Shown: one piece after another, positions 46,871-54,848 of the stretch | How the letters are laid out: each line of letters opens with the position of its first letter | Position numbering within the stretch: the first letter of the stretch is position 1 | Assembly: GCF_000016605.1 (NCBI RefSeq) | Contig: NC_009440.1 | Location: forward strand, 62,001 to 126,000 | Reading direction: 5' to 3' | Length of the DNA: 64,000 bases | Source of the DNA: Metallosphaera sedula DSM 5348 | GTDB taxonomy: Archaea > Thermoproteota > Thermoprotei_A > Sulfolobales > Sulfolobaceae | Position numbers and translations under genes: made by a program | The notes under the pieces: model-generated | What the model was told of the DNA's origin: nothing | Databases searched by the model: none | Seen by the model: only the letters and a program-made list of their open reading frames with translations

Positions 46871-48484
46871 CTAAGCAAAAAGCTTAATCTCTTTTTCGGA
46901 AATACCCAAGTCAGAAAAGTACTCCCTGTATCTTGAATCACAAAGGTAAATCTTGACATAATCGTTAGGGTCACGAAAAGCCCTGCCAATAGTCTGCTTT
47001 ATAGTAATCAAAGTTAGTTCCTTTGCCACTTCCTCCTCAGTCTTCTTAGTAACCTTAGATAGTTTCTCAATTCTTCTCTTAATTAAAGCATCACTGACAT
47101 CTGGATAAGGCAAACCAGCAAGCACCATATCACTAAATAAGTTCCTATTACCCTCATCTCTAAACTCCACTCCCTCACTTTCCTTTGCCCTCATAACCAA
47201 AAGTACCGCATATTTCCCCTCCTTCATAAGCTCCAGTATTTCCTCATGAGTTATCCTCTTACTCTCCTCCAACATGGGTAAACCGTTAAGGTACTTCTTC
47301 ACCTCACTCTTAAAATCATAGCTTGGAAAGAAGACTAAGATATTTGAGGAAGCCCCATCATAGACCTTTTTTATGATTTCTGCATATTTTTCAGCGTTAG
47401 CCCTCCTGTACCTAACTCTGGAATTAACAGAACTGCAGTAATAGTATTCCGCTTTCCCCAATCTAACTTCAACGTTTATCCTATATCCTTCTAAACCTAA
47501 ATCCGGCAAAGTACCGCTCATTAATACCCTTTTATCTGCAAAATTGAATGACTCTTTTATCATCTCTATAGTATCTGAAGGGATTACCATGAGCTTTCCG
47601 TTGCAGTTAAACGTATCACCTTCAGTATTAAAGAAATCGTATACTGACCTCAAATAAGACCTCTTAATAGGTCCTTTTATCATATTAAGGTAAGATAATG
47701 AGGCTTTATGGATTTGCAGTAAGACTTCAGCTGAAGGTTTAGGATACAAAGGCAATTCCCTACACCCTCCATCATCCACTATATTTTCCAAAAACTTACC
47801 CAGTTCTACGAGAAATGCCCTAACATCACCCAAATCGTTATTCGTATTGCTCTCTACCTCATCCAACTCCTTCAATGCATTGTTTACAGTCTTTTTGCCT
47901 ATCTTCTTAGAAAACCACTCATCCCCATTGATCAAATTGTGAGCTTCATCTACAATTACTAAGAGCTCGTCCGGTTTAATACAGTCTTGTGACCCGCATA
48001 CTATCTTCCTCCTCAGAAAGGGGTTGAAGAAGTACATGTAGGAAGCTACGATAACGTCTACCTTAGTTATTAAAGCCCTAAGAGAATGGTAAGGGCAGAA
48101 ATCAGAAGCGTCCTTACTCAATTGAAGTATTTGAAATGGCTTTAATCCACTTAAGTCCTTAATTTTATCCCTCAATGAACATTCCCTGCACTCTATGTCC
48201 TCAGGCTTAACGTCATCGGTTGCGAATGGACAGACAGAGTTCTTGCCAAAGAGGTAGGCTACTTTAAGCCCTAATCTTTCTGCTTCCCGCCTCACTGCCT
48301 CAAACTCACTGTGCGTTCTTGTAAGGAATAGGATCTTCTTATGCAGTGCTTTACCTAACAGTAGTGTAAATAGTGTTTTTCCAGCTCCAGTAGTTACATT
48401 GAGGAGAAGCGTATTTTTAGTCTTTAAAGCGTTCAAAGCTTCATCGAATTTCTGTTTCTGCCATTCCCTCAAAGTTATTTCCAT
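46871..48484 (-). CDS. Rad3/XPD-family superfamily 2 helicase with iron-sulfur cysteines
   Basis: 537 residues, near the size of archaeal XPD. Walker A is TTGAGKT (31-37). Four cysteines at 85, 99, 102 and 130 fit the XPD/DinG iron-sulfur domain. Walker B is DEAH (179-182), and motif VI is QTIGRAFR near residue 495. It should unwind DNA 5'-3' with ATP. A chromosomal XPD is expected elsewhere; this one is carried by the mobile element and overlaps the ParB-like gene by 10 bases, suggesting a role in replication or maintenance of the element. Confidence 0.88.
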   Translation of the reverse strand: MEITLREWQKQKFDEALNALKTKNTLLLNVTTGAGKTLFTLLLGKALHKKILFLTRTHSEFEAVRREAERLGLKVAYLFGKNSVCPFATDDVKPEDIECRECSLRDKIKDLSGLKPFQILQLSKDASDFCPYHSLRALITKVDVIVASYMYFFNPFLRRKIVCGSQDCIKPDELLVIVDEAHNLINGDEWFSKKIGKKTVNNALKELDEVESNTNNDLGDVRAFLVELGKFLENIVDDGGCRELPLYPKPSAEVLLQIHKASLSYLNMIKGPIKRSYLRSVYDFFNTEGDTFNCNGKLMVIPSDTIEMIKESFNFADKRVLMSGTLPDLGLEGYRINVEVRLGKAEYYYCSSVNSRVRYRRANAEKYAEIIKKVYDGASSNILVFFPSYDFKSEVKKYLNGLPMLEESKRITHEEILELMKEGKYAVLLVMRAKESEGVEFRDEGNRNLFSDMVLAGLPYPDVSDALIKRRIEKLSKVTKKTEEEVAKELTLITIKQTIGRAFRDPNDYVKIYLCDSRYREYFSDLGISEKEIKLFA

Positions 48485-49779
48485 TCGTTACACCTTCCTA
48501 ACAGTTTCCACGGGATAACGTAGAGTCCTTCAACCTCATCCGGGATTATAATGCTGTACTTATTTAGGAAGGCTTCAAGACCCTTCCACTTCTCTGGAAG
48601 TCCCTGTTCTAAATCACGCAGAGCTCCTACGTTTATTGCATAACATTTCCCTTCAATCTTAATTAGTGCTATTTCAAAGGGTAGTTCTGCAAACCCCTTA
48701 GTCTTTAAGTCGTTTAGGAAATCGTTCTGGGTTTTACTTTCAGTTACCTCTTGTTTTACTAAGAGTTGCCCGTTTAACTGGGGAGTTAACTGTTGTTTAG
48801 CCTCTTGTTTTTCCTCCTCTTCCTTAGCTTTTTGCCATTCACCCACAAAGTCATATTCTTCGTTATCATTTTCATCTAACTCTCTCTGTCTGCCTTTACT
48901 TTCATCCTCCTCTCCCTCCTCTTCTTCAGTTTCGTCTAAGTCCTCTTCCTCTTTTGCCCTGGACTTCTTAGACTTAGCTAACTTCTCTTCGGTCTTCAGT
49001 TTGTTTATTGCTTGAGAAACAGCCATCTTATGGTCTAAAATCAGCTGTAGTAGATCGTCTCTTTCTGAGATGATTTTGCGACCTTCTCTGGTAGTGAGTA
49101 ATAATTTCAGCTCACTCTTTGGAATTCTTCTGTCCAGGTCCAGTAAGTTCTTCCTTTTTAATGCTAGATAGATATCATAAGCAGTCCTTATACCAATCTT
49201 ACCGTTTTTGGGATCACCGATATAGTTGGTCAGCCATGGAGCTTCCTTCTTTATTTGAACATAACGTCTGATGGTATCGTTATCAATTACATTATCTGGC
49301 GGTAATTTCGCTTCTAATTCTTTTCGTATCTCATCAGCCTCTTCTCTAGCAGAAGGTTGGGGATGCATCCCCAGATTTTTATCATTTGTACTAGATTTTT
49401 CCAATTCCTCTACTTTTTTCATTAACTCCTTCTTCTTTTCTAATATTTTATCAATAAGTAATATTATTTCGCTTTTTGTTAAATGCCTCCTTTTTAGATT
49501 AAAGCTTGCAATAATGTCCAGCTCTTCTTCCCTTCCAGAAGTCTGATAAACCTCAACGGGAATTTCCTTAATTCCTAACTCCTTTGCAATCCTATACCTC
49601 GTATAACCGTCTAAAATCTCATAATTTGTATTGACAGTTATTGGGTCTAGGAAGCCTAATTGTTGTATTGAGTTCTTTAACTCCTCATAGCTGTTGTTCT
49701 CTGGTATTAACTCCTTATATTCTTGTACTTCTTTGAGTTTATCAATACTGACCTTAGTTATTGTAATGAACTTAGCCAT
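48475..49779 (-). CDS. ParB/Srx-domain protein with acidic linker
   Basis: 434 residues. The N-terminal ParB-like domain (about 28-80) contains YEELKNSIQQLGFLDPITV and LDGYTRYRIAKELGIKEIPV, followed by a helical, possibly DNA-binding section (HLTKSEIILLIDKILE). Residues 280-330 are a highly acidic low-complexity linker, and a C-terminal domain of unknown type follows. ParB proteins bind centromere-like sites and switch on CTP; no ParA gene is seen. It lies between a winged-helix gene (TAATG junction) and the helicase. Confidence 0.78.
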   Translation of the reverse strand: MAKFITITKVSIDKLKEVQEYKELIPENNSYEELKNSIQQLGFLDPITVNTNYEILDGYTRYRIAKELGIKEIPVEVYQTSGREEELDIIASFNLKRRHLTKSEIILLIDKILEKKKELMKKVEELEKSSTNDKNLGMHPQPSAREEADEIRKELEAKLPPDNVIDNDTIRRYVQIKKEAPWLTNYIGDPKNGKIGIRTAYDIYLALKRKNLLDLDRRIPKSELKLLLTTREGRKIISERDDLLQLILDHKMAVSQAINKLKTEEKLAKSKKSRAKEEEDLDETEEEEGEEDESKGRQRELDENDNEEYDFVGEWQKAKEEEEKQEAKQQLTPQLNGQLLVKQEVTESKTQNDFLNDLKTKGFAELPFEIALIKIEGKCYAINVGALRDLEQGLPEKWKGLEAFLNKYSIIIPDEVEGLYVIPWKLLGRCNEWK

Positions 49780-50075
49780 TATGCAGTCACCAGCTCCTTT
49801 ATTTTGTTCTCTATGAATTCTTTACCTTTCTCGGAAAGTTTTACATAAGTTATTGTTTTCGTTAATTTTCCTCTTTTCTCCTCTCTTTGCTCAACTTCTA
49901 TTAATTGATATATCTGTAACTGCGGTATCTTCTGAGATATAGTACTTCTTGGGATTCTGGTAATTTCGGATATCTCATCTATATTATGAAAACCTAGGTT
50001 TTTATATAAAAAAATCAGTATTTCTCCCTCTGGACTAAATAAGAGGTATCTCTTTTGTTTGAGCATATTTATCAT
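49779..50075 (-). CDS. Winged-helix (MarR/TrmB-like) transcriptional regulator
   Basis: 98 residues. HTH at about 15-55 (YKNLGFHNIDEISEITRIPR, then STISQKIPQLQIYQLIEV) and a beta wing (KRGKLTKTITYVKLSEKGKE). It heads the minus-strand ParB-helicase operon. The 98-base gap to the divergent regulator contains inverted repeats TGTTAT-N7-ATAACA and TTATGT-A-ACATAA, likely operators for this or the neighbouring regulator. Confidence 0.75.
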   Translation of the reverse strand: MINMLKQKRYLLFSPEGEILIFLYKNLGFHNIDEISEITRIPRSTISQKIPQLQIYQLIEVEQREEKRGKLTKTITYVKLSEKGKEFIENKIKELVTA

Positions 50076-50076
50076 G

Positions 50077-50095
50077 TGTTATGTTCCAAATAACA
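50077..50095. promoter_or_regulatory. Inverted repeat operator candidate, copy 1
   Basis: TGTTAT, seven bases, ATAACA. It lies immediately before the minus-strand regulator gene starting at 50075, where binding would block its transcription or translation. Confidence 0.5.
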
Positions 50096-50120
50096 AATAT
50101 ATAAATTTATTTGATAAATG

Positions 50121-50133
50121 TTATGTAACATAA
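50121..50133. promoter_or_regulatory. Inverted repeat operator candidate, copy 2
   Basis: TTATGT-A-ACATAA, a perfect 13-bp palindrome in the middle of the gap between two divergent winged-helix genes. Further half-sites TTATGTTAC (50146) and ACATAACATG (50167, containing the ATG at 50174) follow. Confidence 0.55.
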
Positions 50134-50173
50134 TAAAAGTCCTTATTATGTTACTGGTTAGATTACACATAAC

Positions 50174-50467
50174 ATGGAAGATATAGTAAGGCTTAACGAA
50201 ATCGATCAAGATGTCTTGTTAGCTTTATTAAATAAGGATAAGCTGGGGATAAGGGAGTTAGAGGAGGAAATAAAAAAAGTTTCGAAACAGAGGTCTCCTA
50301 ATGCTATAACTAAGAGCGTAGATAAGCTCCTTAAGATGGGGTTAGTAAAGGAGGAGAAGGAGGAAAAACCGCCCAGAGGTAAGAGACTAATTTACCTAAC
50401 TGATAAGGGTAAGGAGGTGGCACAACACTTAAAATCGATTTATGAACTTATCGGGAAGAGTGGGTAA
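50174..50467 (+). CDS. Winged-helix DNA-binding regulator
   Basis: 97 residues. HTH pattern LNEIDQDVLLALLNKDKLGI, then ITKSVDKLLKMGLVKEE and a wing with PPRGKRLIYLTDKGKEV. It is divergent from the other winged-helix gene, and both share a promoter region full of GTTATGT/ACATAAC palindromes. The start ATG is part of such a half-site, fitting self-repression. Confidence 0.75.
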   Translation: MEDIVRLNEIDQDVLLALLNKDKLGIRELEEEIKKVSKQRSPNAITKSVDKLLKMGLVKEEKEEKPPRGKRLIYLTDKGKEVAQHLKSIYELIGKSG

Positions 50468-50510
50468 ACATTATGTTCATGGTTTTTATAAACTGAGCAA
50501 TTTAAGGTTT

Positions 50511-50531
50511 TTGTTATGTGTCACATAACAA
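50511..50531. promoter_or_regulatory. 21-bp perfect palindromic operator, copy 3
   Basis: TTGTTATGTG-T-CACATAACAA, arms of 10 bp around one central base. It lies just upstream of the TATA box of the SWIM-protein gene, over the region contacted by TFB. Confidence 0.65.
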
Positions 50532-50538
50532 GCAAAAA

Positions 50539-50546
50539 GTTTAAAT
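50539..50546 (+). promoter_or_regulatory. TATA box of the SWIM-protein operon
   Basis: GTTTAAAT lies between two perfect palindromes and 33-40 bases before the ATG at 50579. Initiation would fall inside the second palindrome, so repressor bound to either site should block it. Confidence 0.6.
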
Positions 50547-50549
50547 ATT

Positions 50550-50568
50550 TGTTATGTAGTACATAACA
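50550..50568. promoter_or_regulatory. 19-bp perfect palindromic operator, copy 4
   Basis: TGTTATGTA-G-TACATAACA, arms of 9 bp. It covers the expected transcription start of the gene at 50579. Its centre is 38 bp from the centre of the preceding palindrome. Confidence 0.65.
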
Positions 50569-50578
50569 TGAAACAAAC

Positions 50579-50902
50579 ATGATTTCCGCACAAATCCCCA
50601 AAAACCCAATCAAAAGGTTAGATGTTTTTTACACTCTGGGTGAAGGTGTAATCGTAAGTGCAGATATAGAAAGTAAGTCAAGGAAAGATGTAGTTCACTA
50701 CACTAGGATTGTTTTAGATCCGTTATCACTAAAGGTAATAAAGACTTCTTGTGATTGTGAGGGATATACATTTAGAAGACACTGCTGGCACATCGAAACA
50801 CTAAAGCAGTTATTAAATGATACTAAGGTCAAGGAGGAAGTAGAGAAGGCAAAGGAGAAGGCAAGGAGGATACAACAAATCTTAGAAAAAATTGGAAGGT
50901 GA
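50579..50902 (+). CDS. SWIM zinc-finger protein
   Basis: 107 residues. The SWIM motif CxCx(n)CxH is complete: C58, C60, C69, H71 (TSCDCEGYTFRRHCWHIETL). The N-terminal half is a beta-rich segment, the C-terminal end a charged helix (VKEEVEKAKEKARRIQQILE). SWIM domains bind DNA or protein and occur in several crenarchaeal mobile elements. It is the first gene of the plus-strand row, controlled by two palindromic operators. Confidence 0.78.
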   Translation: MISAQIPKNPIKRLDVFYTLGEGVIVSADIESKSRKDVVHYTRIVLDPLSLKVIKTSCDCEGYTFRRHCWHIETLKQLLNDTKVKEEVEKAKEKARRIQQILEKIGR

Positions 50903-51204
50903 AAGGCTTGGCAATTAAGCTGCAGGAGGAGGAATTACAATTCAAAGATATTAGGAATCTATGGAGGAAAGCGCAGAGCCTAGGGGCCAAGATGGTTAGC
51001 AGGTATTTCAATTTCGAGATTAATCCGGACACGGATATATTGATAGAAAGCATGTTGATTCAACAAGGATACGCACTAATTACTGCAGCGTACAGCAAGA
51101 TCCCGCTGCGCTTCAGACTTACCGTGACTCAGAAGAAGGCAAAGTTGCAATTAATCACGAGCGAAGTGACCTTCGAGGAAGATATAGACGGTGAAGGGGA
51201 ATGA
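50899..51204 (+). CDS. Uncharacterised element protein
   Basis: 101 residues from GTG 50899, overlapping the SWIM gene by 4 bases. Predicted mixed helix/strand with no recognised motif; segments include [20 protein letters not shown] and [18 protein letters not shown]. It overlaps the following RHH gene by 4 bases, so it is part of the same transcript. Confidence 0.6.
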   Translation: MKGLAIKLQEEELQFKDIRNLWRKAQSLGAKMVSRYFNFEINPDTDILIESMLIQQGYALITAAYSKIPLRFRLTVTQKKAKLQLITSEVTFEEDIDGEGE

Positions 51205-51374
51205 GGGTCATCACGTTCAAAGCTGAGGAAGATCTCGTGATGATGCTAGAACTGTACGCGATAAGGAATGGCCTCAATAGGAGTGAGGCCATCAGGAAGG
51301 CCATAGAGGCAATGGTAAAGGAAGAGCGGGGCAAGAAGGGTAAGAAGGGGAGAGTGGAGGTAGTTAAGTTATGA
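51201..51374 (+). CDS. CopG-like ribbon-helix-helix protein
   Basis: 57 residues from ATG 51201 to TGA 51372-51374. The strand [10 protein letters not shown] is followed by two helices ([20 protein letters not shown], then [11 protein letters not shown]) and a basic tail. This is the standard CopG fold in Sulfolobales plasmids, where it represses replication genes. It overlaps genes on both sides by 4 bases. Confidence 0.75.
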   Translation: MRVITFKAEEDLVMMLELYAIRNGLNRSEAIRKAIEAMVKEERGKKGKKGRVEVVKL

Positions 51375-51601
51375 TAAACGCAATAAGGAGGAGGCTCAGA
51401 ATACTCTGGTGGCTCCCTACCCCAAAGGGTCTAGGAAAGATGCTGGTACAGGTGCTGCCTATGATGGACCGGGTGGAGTATGCCGATGCCGAGGGAGCGG
51501 TATTCGTGACGCTGCCAATCACGGATGACCAGGTTGAGTGGATACAGGAGCTAGCAAGGGACCTTAAGATAGAGGTCTACTTCGAGGACACTGGGGAGTA
51601 A
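51371..51601 (+). CDS. Uncharacterised small element protein
   Basis: 76 residues. The N-terminus is basic ([20 protein letters not shown]) and the rest mixed, with [20 protein letters not shown]. Not recognised. The ATG sits inside the stop of the preceding gene (ATGA). Its stop codon lies within a copy of the CTGGGGAGTAAAC motif. Confidence 0.5.
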   Translation: MINAIRRRLRILWWLPTPKGLGKMLVQVLPMMDRVEYADAEGAVFVTLPITDDQVEWIQELARDLKIEVYFEDTGE

Positions 51602-51603
51602 AC

Positions 51604-51789
51604 ATGACCAGAAGGCAGCTAAGGAGAGAAATTAAGGAGCTTAAGGAAAGAGTAGCCCAGCTTGAAAACAAGTATTTAGATCTGTATGGCCAAGTCATTC
51701 TGTTGAAAAGCGAGTTTGAGGAAGCTATTATGGAAGGAGCGAATTACACAATAGCAGAAAGGAAGTTGAGGAGGTTGACGAGATCATGA
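51604..51789 (+). CDS. Small coiled-coil protein
   Basis: 61 residues, almost wholly helical with heptads (RREIKELKERVAQLENKYLD, LLKSEFEEAI). The ATG is preceded by CTGGGGAGTAAAC. No function can be assigned; similar short coiled-coil proteins are common in archaeal plasmids. Overlaps the next gene by 4 bases. Confidence 0.5.
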   Translation: MTRRQLRREIKELKERVAQLENKYLDLYGQVILLKSEFEEAIMEGANYTIAERKLRRLTRS

Positions 51790-52091
51790 AGGAGATGCAA
51801 AATATCATTCCACTGAATTCAATTGTCGTACCCAGGCTTAAGGTGTCGAAGATAAGGGATGACTATTATGCTGTCCTTATTCCAGCAGCCTTTAATGAGT
51901 ACGTCGTAGACAAGAGTTTCATCATCTATCTGAAGACAAAGAGTGGGATAATTCCCTTAGGCCCTAAGAAAGTGAGCAGGCTTAACAATAAGAATCATTG
52001 TATATTTCTACCAAAGAACTTCAACGAAACTTGGCAGACGTTACACGGGAAAAAGGAAAGTGTCGACGTTATCTTAACTACTGTAGGGTAG
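51786..52091 (+). CDS. Uncharacterised element protein
   Basis: 101 residues, rich in beta strands (SIVVPRLKVSKIRDDYYAVL, FIIYLKTKSGIIPL). Not recognised. The last gene of the plus-strand row, it overlaps the integrase gene tail to tail by 14 bases. Confidence 0.55.
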   Translation: MKEMQNIIPLNSIVVPRLKVSKIRDDYYAVLIPAAFNEYVVDKSFIIYLKTKSGIIPLGPKKVSRLNNKNHCIFLPKNFNETWQTLHGKKESVDVILTTVG

Positions 52092-53364
52092 GAGCTTTCT
52101 CTTCATACACCTTTTGTAATTCCTCCATGGAAATTACGAAGTAGTGTTCTTGAAGGATCTTAAACTGCTGCGGCGGCGCTCTTCCCTGAAGAATGTTTAT
52201 GATAAGGGGGCTTACTCCCTGCTTTGCTAAATGTGAAGCAAAGAAACTTCTCACGTCATATAGCCTGAATTCCACCCCAACTCTCCCCATGGCCTGTCTT
52301 ATACTCTCCCTTATCATATCCTCACTGAATGGGAAGAATTTGCTTTTCCATTTCTCTTCATCAATATCCTGGAGTTCCTTGTTAGCTTCTTTTAATTTCT
52401 TTAATGACATAATGTATTTATTCACAAAGTCTTCCCTATACGTCAAATACCAGTTCCTTATCCATTGAGCAGTTTTTTCGTGAATAAAGCTGATGTATGC
52501 CCTCTTTGTCTGGTTATCCTTCATAAGGTAAATTATTCTTCTATCTAGATCCACCTGTTCCAAAGTCAGGCCAAAGAGTTCTCCAGTTCTCAGGCCAGTC
52601 TCCGCTAGGATCCTGAAGTAGGCCTTTGCCCCAGGCTCCTCTATTTCGCTGTATACTTTCTTTAACAATTCAAGGCTTAACGCGGGAGGCTTGTATCTCG
52701 TCTTTCCCTTAGGCGTTTTAAATGAGGTATAGAGGAGGAAGGCTAACTGTGGATCCCTGGGCCTAATAATTTCCTTTATGAAGACCTTGAGCGGATATGA
52801 CGTATGCCTGGCAACGTTCACATTTTCGCTCTGGAGCTCTAGCATGTACTCCTTCAGTTTCTCAGGTGTGAGTTCATAACCCAGGTCTGCCAGAGCTCTC
52901 CTCAGGTAAGCTATATGTTCCTTAGATGTTACTTTCGACCTGGTCTGTGATATTAATTTCTCGTAATGTTCCACATCGTCTTTGGTCACCACATACTTGA
53001 AGGAGGTCCCTCTCAGGTAGTCCCCCAGTATTTTACTTGCCAGAGCCAGGAAGAGGTTACGAAATTCCGGGTCCCTGGCCGCCTTACTCAGTATTCCAAT
53101 TATATCGTTTGGTGTGTAATTCTTGGTGTTAAACCCTTCCAGTACCTCATATACCTCATCAATGGGGAGCATGCTCATTACTTTCCCCACTACTTCGTCA
53201 GGGATGTGCGTTCTAATTCCTCTCTCATCGTGACCTCTGAGATACACGTAGACTGTTCTTCTACTCTTTCCTATCATTTCGCACACCCTGCTAGTCCCCA
53301 GTTTCTCCACCGCCCTTTTCAGTAGTTTTTGTCTCTGTTCATCCGTAAGTTTTTCTACATCCAC
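52078..53364 (-). CDS. int: Tyrosine recombinase (archaeal pNOB8-type integrase)
   Basis: 428 residues. Residues 1-120 include an HTH (SRVCEMIGKSRRTVYVYLRG). The catalytic domain begins near 225, with ETGLRTGELFG (R259), a lysine strand around K287, YDVRSFFASHLAKQGV (R372), LQGRAPP, and the nucleophile candidate Y408 in LQEHYFV. The gene is complete and 110 bases from the tRNA-His it integrated into, so excision could still be possible. Its composition is closer to the host than the AT-rich left part of the element. Confidence 0.93.
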   Translation of the reverse strand: MDVEKLTDEQRQKLLKRAVEKLGTSRVCEMIGKSRRTVYVYLRGHDERGIRTHIPDEVVGKVMSMLPIDEVYEVLEGFNTKNYTPNDIIGILSKAARDPEFRNLFLALASKILGDYLRGTSFKYVVTKDDVEHYEKLISQTRSKVTSKEHIAYLRRALADLGYELTPEKLKEYMLELQSENVNVARHTSYPLKVFIKEIIRPRDPQLAFLLYTSFKTPKGKTRYKPPALSLELLKKVYSEIEEPGAKAYFRILAETGLRTGELFGLTLEQVDLDRRIIYLMKDNQTKRAYISFIHEKTAQWIRNWYLTYREDFVNKYIMSLKKLKEANKELQDIDEEKWKSKFFPFSEDMIRESIRQAMGRVGVEFRLYDVRSFFASHLAKQGVSPLIINILQGRAPPQQFKILQEHYFVISMEELQKVYEEKAPTLQ

Positions 53365-53473
53365 TCTAATCCCCCCATGTTATTATGGTATAATCTATTG
53401 TTATGCATTTTGTCCTCCAGCGTTATGCAATGGGAATAAAACCGTCCCAGTTCAATGAAAATAAACGTAAACA

Positions 53474-53551
<78 letters not shown>

Positions 53552-53569
53552 ACGATAGACCCGTGAGAT

Positions 53570-54799
53570 CTATATCAAATCCCTGTTTTTAAGCTCTTCC
53601 TTAACTACGTCAAGTATATTTCTAGCCACGATACTCTTGGAGTCCTTATTTATCTTTTTAATGAAATTATTTCCTACAATTATTACCTCATTGTACTCTG
53701 AAGCGAATCCGATGTCCTTTCTCGCAACGTTATTGGCTATAATGATGTCGAATCCATGCTTCTCCTTCTTGGCCTTGGCCTTCTCTATCAACTCTTCGTC
53801 ATTGTCCGCCGTCTCAGCGGAGAACCCTACCAGAAAAGCCTTTCCCTTTAGTTCCTGGGAAATCTTTGGAGTCTTCTCCAGCTCAACCTTGGGAACTTCG
53901 CTGTGACTATCTATCTTCTTCTCCCTGGTCTGCTTAAACCTAAAGTCGGCAGGAGCAGCTGCCATTATCACTATCCTGTATCCCCTTTCCACCAGCGATA
54001 CAACAGCATCTCTCATTTCAGCCGTCGTTTCAACGCTTACAGAATTTTGTACAAAACTTTTCACTCTGGAGCTCAAGGGTCCGTGAACAAGATAGACGTC
54101 TGCCCCCCTGAAGTATGCCTCATTGGCAATTGATACTCCCATGGTCCCGCTACTGGGATTACTGATATATCTTACAGGATCCATGTACTCCCTCGTGGGA
54201 CCTGCAGTAATCACCATTTTTGCTCCCTTAAGGTCTTCTCCTCTCAACAACTGAACAATGAAGCTCCACGTTATGAGTTCCACGTCTGGGTAATGTGCTA
54301 GGTCGTTAACTATTTCAGGCTCGATTACCTTCACCGACATCTCCCTGAGCATTCCCAGTGCCCTCTTCACTTGTGGAGATTGATACATGGGTAAATGCAT
54401 TGCAGGAACGATGCACACTGGCTTACCGGAGCCCATGAAATTTAGGGCAGTAGATACCAGTGGAGAGTCAGCTACTCCCTCAGCGAGCTTCACAACTGTA
54501 TTAGCCGTGGCCGGGGCAATCAAAAATCCATCATTCTCCTCTGCCAATTCCACGTGTTCCAGATCCCCGGTTAACTGTGAGATTACGTTGTTGCCTGTAG
54601 CCCATTTAAACATCTCAGGCGATATTAGCTTAACCGCCTCCTGGCTCATTATAACCTTGACGTCGCCACCTCTCCTCATCAGTGCCCTTGCCAGATCTAG
54701 TGACCTGTATAGAGAAATGCTCCCCGTGACTCCAAGAAGGATAGACTTTCCAAGAAGCTCTTTACTGACAGTTCCTACAATTTTCTTAGAAGGGTGCAT
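53570..54799 (-). CDS. coaBC: CoaBC: phosphopantothenoylcysteine decarboxylase / phosphopantothenate-cysteine ligase
   Basis: 409 residues. The N-terminal flavoprotein domain (about 15-185) has GVTGSISLYRSLDLARAL, the active-site histidine in LEHVELA, and PAMHLPMYQSP where most homologues have PAMNxxM. The CoaB domain (about 195-400) has ITAGPTREYMDPVRYISNPS and GFSAET. It converts phosphopantothenate to phosphopantetheine in CoA synthesis. Divergent from the acetyltransferase gene. Confidence 0.92.
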   Translation of the reverse strand: MHPSKKIVGTVSKELLGKSILLGVTGSISLYRSLDLARALMRRGGDVKVIMSQEAVKLISPEMFKWATGNNVISQLTGDLEHVELAEENDGFLIAPATANTVVKLAEGVADSPLVSTALNFMGSGKPVCIVPAMHLPMYQSPQVKRALGMLREMSVKVIEPEIVNDLAHYPDVELITWSFIVQLLRGEDLKGAKMVITAGPTREYMDPVRYISNPSSGTMGVSIANEAYFRGADVYLVHGPLSSRVKSFVQNSVSVETTAEMRDAVVSLVERGYRIVIMAAAPADFRFKQTREKKIDSHSEVPKVELEKTPKISQELKGKAFLVGFSAETADNDEELIEKAKAKKEKHGFDIIIANNVARKDIGFASEYNEVIIVGNNFIKKINKDSKSIVARNILDVVKEELKNRDLI

Positions 54800-54817
54800 C
54801 AGTTATCTTCACGCATG

Positions 54818-54825
54818 TATATATT
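54818..54825 (+). promoter_or_regulatory. TATA box of the Ard1-type acetyltransferase gene
   Basis: TATATATT lies 24-31 bases before ATG 54849, the spacing of a leaderless promoter, in the 49-base gap between divergent genes. Confidence 0.5.
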
Positions 54826-54848
54826 CTACCGTTATAAAGCATTATAGC

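Noticed and set aside
49271-49546. A 91-residue plus-strand frame inside the ParB-like gene
   Set aside because: Antisense to the helical, charged region of ParB; serine/phenylalanine-rich composition is typical of such shadows.
52078-53364. Integrase split by integration (SSV type)
   Set aside because: The gene is complete from start to stop and the att repeat lies outside it.
54387-54848. An N-terminal extension of the Ard1-type protein
   Set aside because: It is the antisense of coaBC; the family starts at ATG 54849, which has its own promoter.
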